From Mycteria americana (lineage: Eukaryota; Chordata; Aves; Ciconiiformes; Ciconiidae), in assembly GCF_035582795.1 (NCBI RefSeq), contig NC_134365.1, positions 211,016,387 to 211,080,386 on the forward strand: a stretch of 64,000 nt of DNA, in the 5' to 3' direction. Every line of letters starts with the position of its first letter. The stretch's first letter is position 1. Shown here one piece after another: positions 13,100 to 27,300 of this stretch. Both the position numbers and the translations under genes were made by a program. Under the pieces are notes generated by a model. It saw nothing but the letters and a program-made list of their open reading frames with translations, did not search any database and was not told where the DNA came from.

Positions 13100-14658
13100 G
13101 TCTTTGGTTTGGTGGAGGATGTTGGTAAAACCAGAAACTGGAGCTGGGTTTGTAAATGGAAGATGGAGGGTAAGTGATTTGTGACACCAACTTGCAGTAT
13201 GTGAGACACTTGATTTTTAGGTTTCTCTTGAGCGGAGGTTGCTAACAGTGCCAAAATACTTGTATTTTCCCTCTTGTAGCAAGTACTATCTGTAACAACT
13301 GCAAGGGAAGGCTGCTTCTGTGACTATAATGTATTCTCTCTCTAATTGGCTTATAAAAATTAGGCCCAGTAATAGGGAGACTCAGTGAAAGTGTCAGTCT
13401 TGAGGAATTCTTTTTTTCCTTTCAACAGGTGGTGACAATAATGCTGGGCTTTTCTCAGTCCTTTGCAGGTGCCTGTGGACTTCCTAAGGAGAAGGGACTT
13501 CAAAAAGGAGTCTGTCTGCGTGCAGAGTGGGTGCGTTCTGGCCCACTCAGGTGGGCATTGACTTTCTGCATTATGGCAGAAGGTCAGAGGAGACAAGCAT
13601 ACTAGGTTTTGTAAAATAGCCAGATGTGCAGTAGCAGGAACGCTGAAACTCATTATCAGACTTACCAATGCCTGCGAACCAGACTAGAACGTGAACTCTT
13701 GACTGGTGCCTTAAGCCTTAGTGCCAGCTAGCCTCTTATCTGCTCCCTTTCATGATTTTTATTTTATCTTGTTTGGATTGCACATGTTTTCCATTAGACT
13801 TCTTCTAATGATCCTTTTCTTTGCCACTATAGTTATCTGTATTTTTCTTTCCTTTTTACCCCCAGCTGTTGTCAGTTTGTCTGATTTTTTTTTTTTAATT
13901 GCATCATTAGATTTTTATCCTGTGCACCCCCATGTTGTTTACATTTGCTCTTCCTTTATTCATCTTCTTATATTTTTCCCCTTTTAACTCTTATCCTTAG
14001 AGGAACCAGTTTTACACTTGGAGACCAGCCCTTTCTTATTGATTGCCAGCTGCTTTTATTGAAACTAATTTGCATTCTCTGCTCTTATTGTGCTAGACAG
14101 AGGACTAGTGATTGTGAGTAAAGCTCTTTCCCCAATGGCTTTGCTCAGAAATTGTCTCTGTATTTCACAAAAAGAGTCGAAAATAAAGAGCAGCATCAGT
14201 GCAAAAGCTGCTTCTGCCTAAACCAATGTGTTTGTGTCTTTTTCACATGAAGAGTAGAAATGTGGCCTGCCCTGCTGCAGGCACAAATGACTTCTCCAGG
14301 CTGAAATGAGCTGGTGGGTTGGGGGGAGTGCAGAATGATGTGGCCTTGTATTTACTTATATGGGCACCCCTTAGACTCTGGCAGTAACAAACCCAATCCA
14401 TTTTGACTGGGACTGTGTATTGCCTTGGTACTTTTGTTTACAAGCATTTATGTAGCTGTGATTTTTTTTTTTTTTTTGACCATAGGCAGCTCTAAAAACA
14501 CTTATTAAGGGTAAAGATATACTACAGTTAAAGAGTTGAAGAGTCGTGGCTGCGTGATGGTAAAACTTGGAAAAAAACTAAATTGGAGCAGGTGGCTGGG
14601 GGGGGCTTCAGTGCTCGAAGTTCTATCTGCCTTCATATAGGCTCTTTGATAAGGGTCT

Positions 14659-14685
14659 TTAATAAGGCTCCTTGAGCCTTATTAA
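14659..14685. repeat. 12-bp inverted repeat, 3-nt loop
   Basis: Arms at 14659-14670 (ttaataaggctc) and 14674-14685 are exact complements around ctt. Short intronic hairpin with no run of T typical of a terminator, and no such role is expected in this genome. Confidence 0.7.
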
Positions 14686-16908
14686 TTGCTATATATAAAA
14701 ACCTTGTGTTCAGGCCATGTTGATTTTGGGCTTTGTATCATGCTGGAGGTATGGATAATCATGATTTGGATGTACCAAGCCTCAGGGTGTATATCTGTCG
14801 TCTCCTCAGACTGCCTTCTGTTTATAAATTGGTCTCATTGCTTTTTCACCCAATGTCAGTTTGTTTTTGTTTGACACTTTGGCTTTGTTTGTATGTTTGG
14901 AAAAGGAGTTGTCTGACTGTGGTACAATGCTTAGTATCAGGTCTGGAGAGGATGTGTGCTGTATAAATCTGTTACTAAAACTCACTGAAGTGCTTTGCCT
15001 CTAAAATGTTTGTTCCTAGCATGGCTGCTTACCTAGCATGGTAGTTAGATGTCATTAGCATCTTACACTTTACATAGCACCGTTGCATCATGAAAAATCT
15101 TGTGCTTGACTTTGACACCCAACTAGAAGGATAACAAAAGTAAGGAATTGTTCAGGTGAAGCTGCAGGATACAGCTTTTAGTTATAAAAACGCACCCTCA
15201 AACATAGCTTAGGTACATGGCTGTCATGATACAAATAAGATTCAAGATCCCAGAGCCTTTTATTAGACCTTACTGGTGCCAGTATAAAATACGGCCCTGA
15301 GCCTGCAACCGTGCCACAAAAAGGCTCAGGGAATTCACCTGTAGTTCTTTGTTTTTGCAAACTCAGGTCTGCTTAGAAACCAATACACTTGCTGTGCTGG
15401 GTCTCGCCATCAACCCACCACACCCACCATCACAGTGCCGCCTACTTTGGATGTGAGAGCATACATTTAAACTCTAGGATAGTTTAGGACAGAAACTGAA
15501 GGATAAACATCTGTCTTAAGTGGGTTGAGGAGTTTAGATGGCGATGCTGCATAGCATCAGAAAAACTCAAGTTTACTGACTTGATAACTGTTTAAAGGAG
15601 TGGCTTGTAGTTATACTATTATAATCTATGAAGTATGCTTGGAGGCTTGGAGTTACTTGTGGTGAAGGACTTTAGCATGGGGGAAAGGGGTGCATGTCAA
15701 CTTCTTGTCTAAATGTTTGGGTTTTATACTGTTATTCAGAAGTCTTGATGCTGGTTCTTGCTGCTGAATTGAGATAATTTCGGTCTGCAGAGCAAGCCTT
15801 AGCCAGTTTCCCTCCATTGTTTAAGTCTTTCCCACAGTGGTAAGAGAAATATTTAACAGGATAGGAAACAATGTCTGTAAAAGTAAGATTTGCTCTGAAA
15901 TCTGATTGCCTGAACTATTTCTAAGACTTTTACATTTCTAAAAGTTGAAGCTGACTTACTGCTTTGTGTTGGTAATTTATTTAGCATGTTAACTCATTGT
16001 ATAGTCATCTCCAACAAACACGCTTTTGCTTTTTTTTTAAAAATGACATTATAAATTGGGGAAGAGAAAAGGAAATATTTGTATACAATCATTTTATTGT
16101 TTTTTCCATGTCTTCCAGCTATAGCACTGCTTTCCTGAGTAGGAGAAAGTGAGACCTTTCTGTTCTGTGTCCAAACAGAACAAAATGCAGAAGCCAATAG
16201 TAGGAGTGAGAATCCATTTGACTTTTCAAATCCTTACCTTTGTTAATAACAGGATGGGTTATTACTATTGAAGATGATGATTTTTTTAAAAAAGGAAGTT
16301 ATTAAATTTAACAGGTGCTTAAGGGGGAGCAAGGGGAGTTCCAAACACCCAAAGAAACCTGTAAGAATAAATCTTTGGAGCAAATTCAGTAAGAAGCAGA
16401 AATATTCAAGTTGGTCTGTATGTCTTAACATTGATCTCCTCCTGCACTAATTATGCCCCTCCTAACACAGACAGGGCGTAGCTGTACAGTGCCTTGCAGA
16501 CTGACCTACACTTCTCTGCCCACACTCTCAAGTAATTAGACAGGAGTTGGATCTTCTCTGTAAGCCTTCTAGCTTTGTTATTTCAGTGCTGTGCTCAATT
16601 GAAAATGCAGTGCTGAGAGACTGGCCTTTTTTAGCTTAGGCACAGCACCAGTCTAACCAATCGCTGCAGCTTTTGAACTGGAGCTGCTTTGCATCTGATC
16701 TTCTCTGAATAGCAGTGAGGAAGATTGGGTCTGCCTGCGGTGTACCACCCCGTTATGCCCCATGACTGGTGCTGGTAAATCAAAGCTGTTGACAGCTGGC
16801 TTAGCTGTTTTTCATGTTCCCTTCCTCATTCTCTGTGTATGTTCCTGAGATGCCCAACTGCCAGTGGGAGGTTAGTCTCAGCTGTCCTTTGTGACTTTGA
16901 AAAACTTC

Positions 16909-16923
16909 TGTGGGGTTTGGTTG

Positions 16924-16954
<31 letters not shown>

Positions 16955-17004
16955 TGTGTTAGGGTTTTTTGTTTTTTGTTGGTTGGTTGGTTTGGGGTTT
17001 TTGG
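16909..17004. repeat. Poly-T / (TG)n / GGTT low-complexity tract
   Basis: About 95 bases made almost only of G and T on the plus strand. A T18-type run (from 16924) leads into a TG dinucleotide repeat (about 16941-16959), then TTTTGTT and GGTT repeats. It is strongly strand-asymmetric and has several G-runs. Confidence 0.85.
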
Positions 17005-19214
17005 AAGAAGGTACCTGTGTACTTGGTGCTTAAATTTTTAATATCAAGATGTGTTTTCTTGGCAAAGATTGGTTTTCCAATGCCAAGGAAAGTGAAAAGA
17101 ACCCACTGGCCCCTAAAGCTTTTCTACTTAACGCACTTCCTTGACCTTTTCAACCGCTTCATGCTTTTGCAAGGATATAAACCTGGACATTTTACATATC
17201 CCATGTTGCTGAACTAAATTACAGTTTTGGGGTTTTGAGACGTATGAGCTTTGATGATAAATGCATATTTTTTCCCTGTAAAACTTTTGTCTTTATACTC
17301 TGTGCTGGGCACTCCTGAAGGAGAAATTCAGTGTGAAGAGACGTCTTCTGACAGTTTTGGCCTTAGCAACCATTAGAAGCACAGGAGAGGAAGAATTAAA
17401 GGAAAGAGCTGCAGTGTGTAGAGTCTGAAGAATTAACATCAGTCCCTTTTTCATATAATGTAAGGAAAGAGGTGACTGGAGGAAGAAATCTTTCCCATGG
17501 TACTAGCAGAGAAGCACAGACAGTATTTGAGAGCCAGATAAGGCCCCACAAGCCGCAGAAGCGTATTACACTTCGGAAGCTTTCTGGGCTGTGATCAGTG
17601 TTCTAAAATACAGTTTAAGAAACAGTTAACAAAATATGTTTTCCAGGGATTGAAAAGACTTCCAATTAGTGATTCGTCTTCATCTGCAAACTTCAAATGT
17701 ATTTGATAATCCCCATATAATGCAATTCAAAAGTATTTTTAAGCTTAACCTTATTTTAATTAAAAAGAGGCACCATGGCAGGATATTCCACATTGCATGT
17801 TTGCTGAACAACATATAGTATCTGGATAAATGACTGAAAACTTTGCTATATGGCATTTATTTGTTGCTGTCTTTTGTGCCACATTTTAGTTGTTGCTGGG
17901 TTTTTTCTTTTTTGCAAAATGAACGGGTATGAATTTTTTTCTGAATATTTTTATTCTGTGAATGTTTTTATTCATTGTGTGAAAATAATATGCTGTGTTA
18001 CTAAAAACAGAGAAAATTTAGGTTGTAGGCATATATTGTAATGTCATTGGCTTTTTTTTTTCCTGTAAGAATTACAGTAGATGCTGAAGGTTTGTTAAGC
18101 TTGAGGAGGGATATAGTTGCTTTCCAAAATAAATACTATTTATGAAAGTTCATTTCAAGTTATCTACAGGAGAGTGAACATGCAAGGAGGGGGCATATAA
18201 TGTTTTCTTTGGAACATACCTTTGCTAAATATATTTTTAAAGGTTGCTAATCTGTTTCCTGCCTAGGAAACCAAAGCAAGTCAAAGAGAGGAGGAGATTA
18301 TGGACATAGCTGTTAGTTCAATGCTGTGGCATTTCTATGACTTCCATCTCCTGTGCAGTTACAAGCTCTGCAGGAAAGGGATATACATCTTACATTGAAA
18401 ACTTTCAGGTTTCCTGTTTCTCTGAGCAAGCTGGTTTCTGGCTGAGCCAGTTAACTTTTACTGCTGGGCCGTCTCGCCGTATTTTCCATTGCCCTGGAAA
18501 ATTTGTGGTCTCTACTGTTCCTGACCACCCTGGATAGGTAGTGATCTCTTCCCTCCAGGCTCACAATACCAGCAGTGTAGCAGCATTAGCAATGTGCAAG
18601 TCCTTTTGAGTTCTTCTGTGAGTTGTATTTCTTGTGAATAAAGTGTTGCTGTTACACAATTCCAGGGAGCCCTGAATATAAATGTATCAATTATGTGTCA
18701 ACACAACAGCATCTGTCGTTGAAATTGGGTATCATTTATTTGGCATCAGCATAGCAAAGATTTGGCTGACAGCCAGAGTAAAATATTCCAGCAGAAACTG
18801 CTGCAACAGGAGCTATCTCTGAAGTAATTCTCTGAAATTCAGGTGCTCTAACATAATCTTTAATAAATTCTTAAGACATCAGGGACCTTAAGTAAAAAGC
18901 CTTTCAGGTTCCACATTCTTGTCTACTTTTATTTCTTTATGTCCAATTTTTTTTTTTTTTTGTTCCTGCTCTCCAAAGAGATGCATACAAGGTTCTGGGA
19001 TGTATATGTCCTGTGATTTGATATCCTTTTTTGGCTTTCCATTTCATATTCCAACACTTGTTTACATAAAAATTCCAAATGAATGCAATCAGTGATGTTT
19101 TCTTTGGGGAAACTTTGCTTAACTGTGAAAGAGGCAAGGCTTTCAAAATAGGAGAGTAAGAAATTATATCCCTTTTCTCCTGAAAGATATGTACTTGTTT
19201 GGTTTTTTCCTATT

Positions 19215-19232
19215 CCCCCCCCCCCCCCCCCC
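19215..19232. repeat. C18 homopolymer
   Basis: Eighteen consecutive C residues in the SMCO4 intron, flanked by tatt and gatt. The minus strand is therefore G18. The apparent length may vary between alleles or because of sequencing error. Confidence 0.85.
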
Positions 19233-22200
19233 GATTAACTTAGTCTCTCTAATCTTCCTTGCTTTTTCTTAGACCTTATCTAAGTAAGTTTCATGTTCCC
19301 AGAGATGTGAGTGAGTCAAAACAGTCATTTCGGAAAGTTAGAAAAGCCTGGAGTCCGTAAGACACCCCATTTGCCATGGGCATAATTGCCATGGTTCAGT
19401 AAATATTTTAGAGTACCTGTGGGAAATCAGAAACTCAGATCACTTCGCTTTTATGGATGATCCTTATCATACTTGAAGGAGGTAAAGAAGTAACTCGTTT
19501 AATGGTCAGCTGGTCGATTCTGATGTAAATAACTCTTTAAAAATTAAAATGGGAAGATCAGAGTTGGAAAGCAGAAAATACGGCAGAAAGACTTGGGGTC
19601 ATGTAACGTATCCAAATGTTTATCTTGTGTCTCTTCACTGACTAGGCTCCAAACAGTCCCTGTCCCTTCATCAAATTAAAGTTTTTCACTTGTGTGCTAA
19701 AGAAACTCCTTTCTAGGAAAGCGTTAAGAACAATAAAGAGATAAAAGTAGTTGGGAGAAAATATGAGTTGGATTTTCAGTGCTGGAAGAAAAGCTTGTAG
19801 AATAAAAATGAGCTGGGGTTTTTTAAGGTTTTTGGTTTTGTTGTTTTTTTCCCTGAGGTTTGAAGTCCTGTGAAGTTCAGTTTCTCTTGGAGGGGAGAGA
19901 ACAATGAAAGGGAAGGAGGTCTATCATATTCTCTGCATTTTAAATGGCTTGGTTTCTGTTTGGGTAGAAAAGAAATAGTAAATTCGGATTAACTCTTAAC
20001 TTCATATTCTCAAAAGAAATCACAAATCTAGAGTTATGAAACCTTTTTAGGAAAATCAATGCTACCTTTATCCAAGCTCAATTTATTAAAGAGGTCAGCT
20101 TTGTCGCTGCCCTGCCATAGCTTGAATTTAATGATTAACCTCTTTGTGACTGTCATGTAACTTCTGGCTTTCCATCTGGTATTTTGTATAAGCATAAGCC
20201 AAGATGATAACAGAATGCTGTGGTAGAGTGGTATGTGCTATTTGGGGAAAAATCTCTTTCCAAATCCTATATGCAGTATGCATCAGCCCCAGTGAAACCG
20301 AGAAGCCCATTAAGAAATCCGATTAGCTGTCTGCTCTCTAGATGAGTTAAAATCTCTGTCCGGTGTGGTAATCAGTGATGTCTAACTCATAGCTTATCTG
20401 GTAATAGTGCTGTCGCCTTTTATAGAGGTGCCTTCTCTTGCAGTTCTGCCAGGCATGTGTATTCATTTCAGCCACGTATAACATTGAGTGTTGAAGTGAT
20501 ACCCTGTAATAAATTTTAAAATCCTCTTCATTGCTGAACCTGGCACTGTCTTGTTCTGTTGTGTCGCCCTTCCATTCAGCAGATTTCCTTGTGAGATCTA
20601 AAAGTGTCATGTAAGCAGTAGCATACAAGAGGAGGGAGAGTATGCTTTGTGTGAAAACAGCACTGAAAAGTGCAGCATTAGGTTCAAGGTTCAAAGCAAG
20701 GTATTGTCAAGTACTAGACAGTGTGCTTGCTCTAGCAGTAATCATCTCTGTAATTTTCTGCAGGTTAAAAAAAAAATCCATATAATCCTGGAAAGTAAGT
20801 ATGAAAAAGATTTCAAAAGTAGCTTTAGTTAATGTAATAGCCTGTAAAGTCTAAATTGTTTTCCTGTTAAAATGGAGAATGTGAGGAAGAGCAATTCTAA
20901 TGCCAGCAGTCTTCGATGTATTTATCTCCATAAGATACAAATCTGCTGTCTGTTCCATATCCATAGATGCTCATGTCCATGGAAAGACCTGGCTGAAACC
21001 TGTGGAGCACTGTAGTGGCAACTGAGGCAGGTTGCCAGATGGGAACTGAACTTATCAGCTCTTGCCACATCTACATAGTCCTGTATCTTTTGAAGGTGTC
21101 TTCTGTTGGTAGTTGTTGCTTCCCATCAGCGTTTGTTCATCTTCCATCTTTCCTTTCACTTGGAGGAGGTGAATTTTGACTGCAGCTGTCCTGATGGTTG
21201 TTTTTTTAAAGTGCTGTATACTTTTTGCTCTTGGGTTACATCAAGTTACTGTGACCTTAGCCAGTGCTTTATATCTTATTTTGTATTTCATTCTAAACTT
21301 GCTATTCTGAAATATATTAATATTGTGTCATTTCTGTCTGGAGGTTTATGAACAATTCTGACCTGTTGCTAGAATTCCCAGTTGATCGGAACTTTAGCAT
21401 GCCCTCAAGGAAAGTGAGATGATACATATGGTTCAGTACAGTAGTTAAAAGGCTATGCTTCTTCCTTCCCCTTCTCCAAAATCTGCTTTGTGGTTGTAGT
21501 TCTAGTTTCAAGGCTCAGTTAATTCACGAAAAAAAATCTCACTTCTCTGTTGGACAGAGGGGTAAGCAGTGGTTGAGGGCCTGTATCATAGGAGGAGTAA
21601 ATAGATCTAGGTATCTTCTGATATCTCTAGCCCTTTGTATGAAAAAAATGGCTCTCGGAGTCGTGCTGGAGGTGGTGTGTACTGTCCTTGCCTCCAAATG
21701 CATAGAACGTGCTTGTTGAGTCTCTTGGTTTTTGGAGAGTCCATGCTCAAGAGCATGGATGCATTACACTTCACTTTTATTTAGAATATTCAGGTTCTGG
21801 ACTGGTTAGTAAGAGGCTCGGTTAAACCACTGCCTGGTTTTCTGTCTGGATATTTGGTTTATTTGCCTCTCTTGTGTTGAACCTCCACCTCTTTTCTTAG
21901 TCTCCCCTCTTCCTCCCAGTTCAACTTAGTGGCAGTTTTTGGGGAAAATAACATTTTCCTTTATGCTTGCACTAGAGATTCAAAGGACAAAATGCCCCTT
22001 CTTCAGTCTTAGGAGTGAAGTGCTATTTTATAGTATCCTCAGATTAAACACTGGGGTCGCTGAATCTACTTCTGGCACCACAGCTCTTGTACTGAGGAAC
22101 AGCCTGTTTGGAGCAGTGTTTGCAAAACCATTTCAGTACATCTCACTATTACCAAGTCAGTACTGCAGCCTTATATAAGCCAGTCTCCATACACTTAACT

Positions 22201-24293
22201 CCAGGACAACTTCAATGATTAATATTTATATAAAAGCTTTCATGTTTCCACAGTGAAATTGTCTTACTCTCGAAAGAAAAGGTGGCTTTTTCCCTGTTGA
22301 CTCGGTGTGAAAAATCTTGCAAAGGCTTTCAGTAGCACTGCATCCGAGACAGGCATCAGCAGAAAAACTAGGGTCGTCTTGAATTCGGTATTTCATTTTG
22401 TGAAATTGCCTACTCTGAGAGAAATAAAACATTTACATGTATATTAACCAATGTTTGCCAGCTCTTGGAATAAAGCCAGTTCTCTCAGGGCCAAACAAAT
22501 GCTCTGAGTGAATGAGTAATAATCTGCTATTGTCACTCCTAATTTATGGATGGGTAGATAGAGCAATGTTTGCCATTTTAAGTTGTCCTATTCGCTTGAA
22601 AGACTAAAAATCACGATTAGCTATCGGCTTGGAGTATCTATAGCATGTCTGTTTATAGCTGATTTACTCAATATAGCTGTTGCAAAAGTTCAAAACCTCC
22701 CCACGTGATAAGTAATTGTGGAAGAGGGTGAGAATGCATGAAGGTTACAGATGTTTTGGGACAGTAATTTGGAAGCTGCAGCCAGAGGCTGAAAAGATAC
22801 ATAGCGGCATCTCTTTTTAAATGACGTGCAAGGTCCCTGTGCCTCATTTATTTTCTGAGGAAATCTGTATCATCTCTCTCATGTTAATAGAAAGTTAAAA
22901 ATCTATGGAGTCCCAAAATAACGACTGTATTGAGCTTTTGTAGTTGATAAGTAAGAGGAGGGTGTAATACTGAGTACCTTACAATGATGGTCTCCTGTGT
23001 CTCTGAGCCTTTTCATTTGTTTAATTTTTCAACAAAAGCAGTTAAAAACAGTTTTAAAAACTTGGTTTTATGCATTTATGAGTGTGCTTTTCTCATGAAG
23101 TTAACAGGAATCTTGGCAAGATTCAGCTTAATAAAAACAGCGGGACTTTCTTTTGTTGAGAAAGATGCGTGTTTTTAATGGGACTGCTTAAAATCCCACC
23201 CCTTTAAGGCCCGTGTTAAATGTTGCAGAGAGGCAAATAGCACAGCATCCCTCTGGAGTGTAGGAGTTTGAGGCATCAAGAGTCACTCTTGAGATGAAAT
23301 TGTCCTCAGAATGTCCTGTGAAGTCTTCTGTGAGATCTCCTGGCAGGTTGTGGAGGAATGTGCTATATCACGCCTAAATACATAGGTAGGAGATGGATGA
23401 GAAGTACAAACCTCACTTGTCAGCCACTAAGAGTAAATAAACACAGTGTAGAGATGAGAATGATAATTGATGTCAATCTTCTTCAACAGATTGACTCTTC
23501 ATCCGCTTCTTTTAGTCTTTATTTCACTTCCATGCAGCTTTTCTTCCATGCACTGGTTTCTTTCCTTTTGTTTCCCTTCCTCCCTTGCACACTAAGGGGG
23601 CTTTCCTGCTCTTTCTCTCTGGGCTTCGTTATTTCACTCACCTACTTGTGCTGCATCACAATTTTTTTTTTTTTTCTTTCCTCCCGCTGCCTTAAACTTC
23701 CTATCTTTGGTCTTGTTAAATGAAATAACAGCAAGAGCGGTTGGTGTTGATGTTGCAGATACCAGGATGTCCACAGCCCAGGGTGCAGCCATTAATATTC
23801 TGTCCATAAGCTGTGGAAGACAGACTCTGAAGAGACGCCTAAGGACATGATTCCTCAGCCTCTCTGAAAGGTCAGACGTAGGACTTAACTTCTGTACTGT
23901 GCAGCCTTAGCTGTCACTTGGTGTTCACAGGCACTTAGATAAGATTAAAAACTAATATATCCCCGATTTGAGAGAAGGTCAAATAATATGTGATCCAAAC
24001 CCTATGTCTACTGGATCATGGGCAGGTGCCTTTAAACACCTATTCCCTGCACACCCACAGTTCCCAAACCATCTGTGGCCCCAACGCTGACTTGATGTCC
24101 ATTGTTAGGGGTTCCCGGTACAACTTGAAGTGGTTTGATTGTTGAGTGCCTGCTGTTGCATTGACAAGAGGGATCTACTGAATACGCCAGAAGACATACT
24201 ATCGAATTTGGCTGATGTGAACAATGAAGCAAAACGAGTTGTATTTTTAAGAGCTGGTCAGTAGCGTCTTAATTAAAATGGGAGGTGGGGGGA

Positions 24294-24386
24294 GAACCAA
24301 CCGCACCACAAAACCAACAAAAACCCCCCCCTTAAAGACACAAAAAAACCCCAAAGACCAAAAAAACCCAACCAACCCTCCCAACA
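24294..24386. repeat. A/C-rich low-complexity tract
   Basis: Roughly 90 bases with almost no G or T, built from runs such as aaaaacccc, cacaaaa and ccaacc. This is the mirror composition of the G/T tract at 16.9 kb. The minus strand carries G-runs. Confidence 0.7.
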
Positions 24387-27300
24387 GCTTGGAGCAATGT
24401 TTCTTGAAATTGCTCTAAGATATGAAACTATTAAGATTAATCTGAATTAATCCATACAAAGTAAGAAAGATACCTGCTTAGATCTTAGCAGCAGCAGGTG
24501 CTTGCAGTATTATAAATAGAAAGCAATACAAATTGAGGTGCTTATTAAATTTGCCTTTATGATGCTTTGAAGTATTGCAGTGGAACAGAAAAGAAAAATT
24601 ACCAAAGGCTCTGGCTTAGAAGGGTGGCTTAAATAGCTGTGCTGCCAAAGGAAATGGAACATAAAATAGGATAAGTGATAGACTTGTTCAAAAAGGTTAT
24701 CTAACAGCGATTTGTCCCTAGCATGGAGAGATTGGCCGAGAGCTTTGGAGGGATGTGATTGAACAGGGGAGGGCTTAATTTTTTTGGACAGTTTTAATAC
24801 AGTATTGAATTTTAATATATTTTCCAGGAGATTGCATTTTAATCCTTTCTAGCACTTGTGTTTCTCAAATTTTTCCTTGTTTGCCTTTTCCCCTTCCCCC
24901 AGCTGACAAAAACTAATTCTGCGGGAAATGTTCATATTTGGGAAATGGGCTCATTCAGAAATTTTGCTGCCTTTTTGGATAAGGCTTCGGTGAGGATCCT
25001 GTTTGTCTTTCAGCATTTTCTAAAATTCTTGAAACGCTGTAGGGCCTCTGTAGAGAGGTGGCTGAGCAGAGCAGCTAACAAATTGTCAAGTAAACCAGAT
25101 CAGAGCACCAGGCTCAACTGGCAGAGAGACTATTAAAAATTAATCAAAATCTGCAATCTTTTTTTCTTTAATGAGATACTCTGATTTAATTTGGCAGGGA
25201 ACATACTAGGAGTCGTAGCGTGGGAAAGTCGGTGCTTTGGGGAGCAGTGAATTGCCCTGCATGAGATCCGAGATCCTACTTTTTAATGTAGCGAAACAGA
25301 AGCACGCTTGCTGGTGGAGAGGAGGTCTGCGGTGGCACACTGTCGATCCTGTACCCTTCTCATCTTAGTTACTCACTTGGAAAATGCCTGCGTACAAACA
25401 GTGAAGGCATCTAGGTTAGAAATGGTGATAACACACGTGCACAGGCAGAACAGGTAGAGTCATTATCACAGAGCGAAGGGGGAAAGGGAACACATGCGGA
25501 CAACAGGACTCCTGGCATCCATGCCCAGATCTCCCTGGTGCTGCACGTGTGTGCTTACACAAGCTAAAGTGGCTTGTATGCCATACCAAGCATTTAATAT
25601 ATTTTACCTGTGGTTAGGAATTCAGTTGCATCCATATGCTCATGAGTTGCACAAAAAGATGACTTAGGCAGTGCATGAGCATGACTGCCCTTAGAAAAGC
25701 TTGGATCTGTTCAGCCGGGAATGAAGCTGGTATCTTGTGCTAAGCTTGTTGGGGTTAATGCATGGTTGTGTATTATCGGCGACTCTGAGAGCACTGTGAA
25801 TATAGCGGATTGCTTTAAAAGCAACCCGAGTGGAAAGGAAGGCTGTACAGGAATAAATGAGAAGAGAGAATATGAATACTGTTACGTAGTTACATAGACA
25901 AAAATGTTTTGGTCTTGATAAGTGCTTTAAAAGAAGGTCACTCGTACTTTACGGTGGTTGAACTATGGTATGGATCGATAGCTGTTTGCTGAACGTTGTA
26001 AGGGCACTTCTGAGACATCCTTCTCTGAGTACCTGGGCTTGCTTGTAATGGACTTAGTTACACACACGGCTCCATAGCGTTTGCTTTTGCTTCTGAGTTT
26101 TTGAGGTGGCGGAAAGTCCTGGCAGTAGGACTGTAAATAGGAGTACATAAATAGATGGTGCAAGAACCAGTGTTGCAGAACTGATTAGGCAAAACCAGGC
26201 TTGTATTTAGAGGGTGGCTTTGCTGGGAAACTCCCTTTGGTTAGACTGTGCAAAACTTTCTTTCTTTTTGTCCCTGTAATTTTATTAAGTCTTAATTAAA
26301 CTTTCTGCAATTAAATTAGTTTACATTAATGTCACGCTGTCTTATTATGTGTATATTGACAGACACTAACAGGGATTTGATCAGCCTAATCCAGCTGTAT
26401 GTAATTATGTGCCTTCTCCTTAAATAATTGCAAACAGAATCTATCAATCACAGCAGGAAAGCCTGCTGCTTTATTATAATGTGGGATTGTTTAGTGAAAT
26501 GTAATAAGACTTCAGGTTTAAGCTGGGAAGTAAACAGAATGAGATTTTAACGAGACCAGTGATAGGAAGAAAAAACTCTCCCCACCCATCCTGTGTTGCA
26601 AGTTTCTGTTCTTATTTTCCCTTCCCCCCCAAAAAAAGGTGTCCTGATTGCATTGTTGTCACGCTGATGTTGAGAACATTTCTGTAATTTGAAAGGCATT
26701 TGGGAAAGGTGCAGATTTCTGGCTGCCAGAGGAAGAGCTCTAGCTTAAACCTGTGGTGCTGTTCCAATGTAAGGTGGAGGTTTTTATTTCATTCATTGAT
26801 AACTTGATTACACGGATCAAACAGGAGCGTGTAGAAGGCAACGGAGGTGGGAATGAAGTCTGCCACACTGCAGCGCTGCACAAGATCTAAAACACCTACC
26901 CCACGTGGAAAACAAGTAAGGGCACAGGCACCCACTTCAGTGATTGTATTTGGGTTGATTTCTGTGTGATTTAGTTACTCTCCAGTGTCATGCAGTCCTC
27001 CCCTGGCACGTGTACAAGCAGGGAGAGACAGGCACGGTGCCAGCAGTCTTTCCTCAACCTCCTACTGGAAAACCATCTGTGCCAAGAAAAGCTTGAAGAA
27101 CCAGAACTTCAGACAAGCCCTGAAGGGGGTGTGTTTGAGATCTGAACCCCTTGTTCAGTGTGCTCTGGCATTGCATCCAGCTTGCTTTAAATCTGCGAAT
27201 ACCTCCACGTTACTTCATAAAACAAAATGGTAAGTGCCACTGTTGGTGAGGTGCTGTCCATTTTTCCCTGCAGGACTGTCTCAGGAGGGTTTCAGGAGTC

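Noticed and set aside
20347..20694. 115-codon minus-strand frame in the SMCO4 intron
   Set aside because: Unusually long for AT-rich DNA, but with no recognisable domain, no flanking splice logic and no repeat of coding character.
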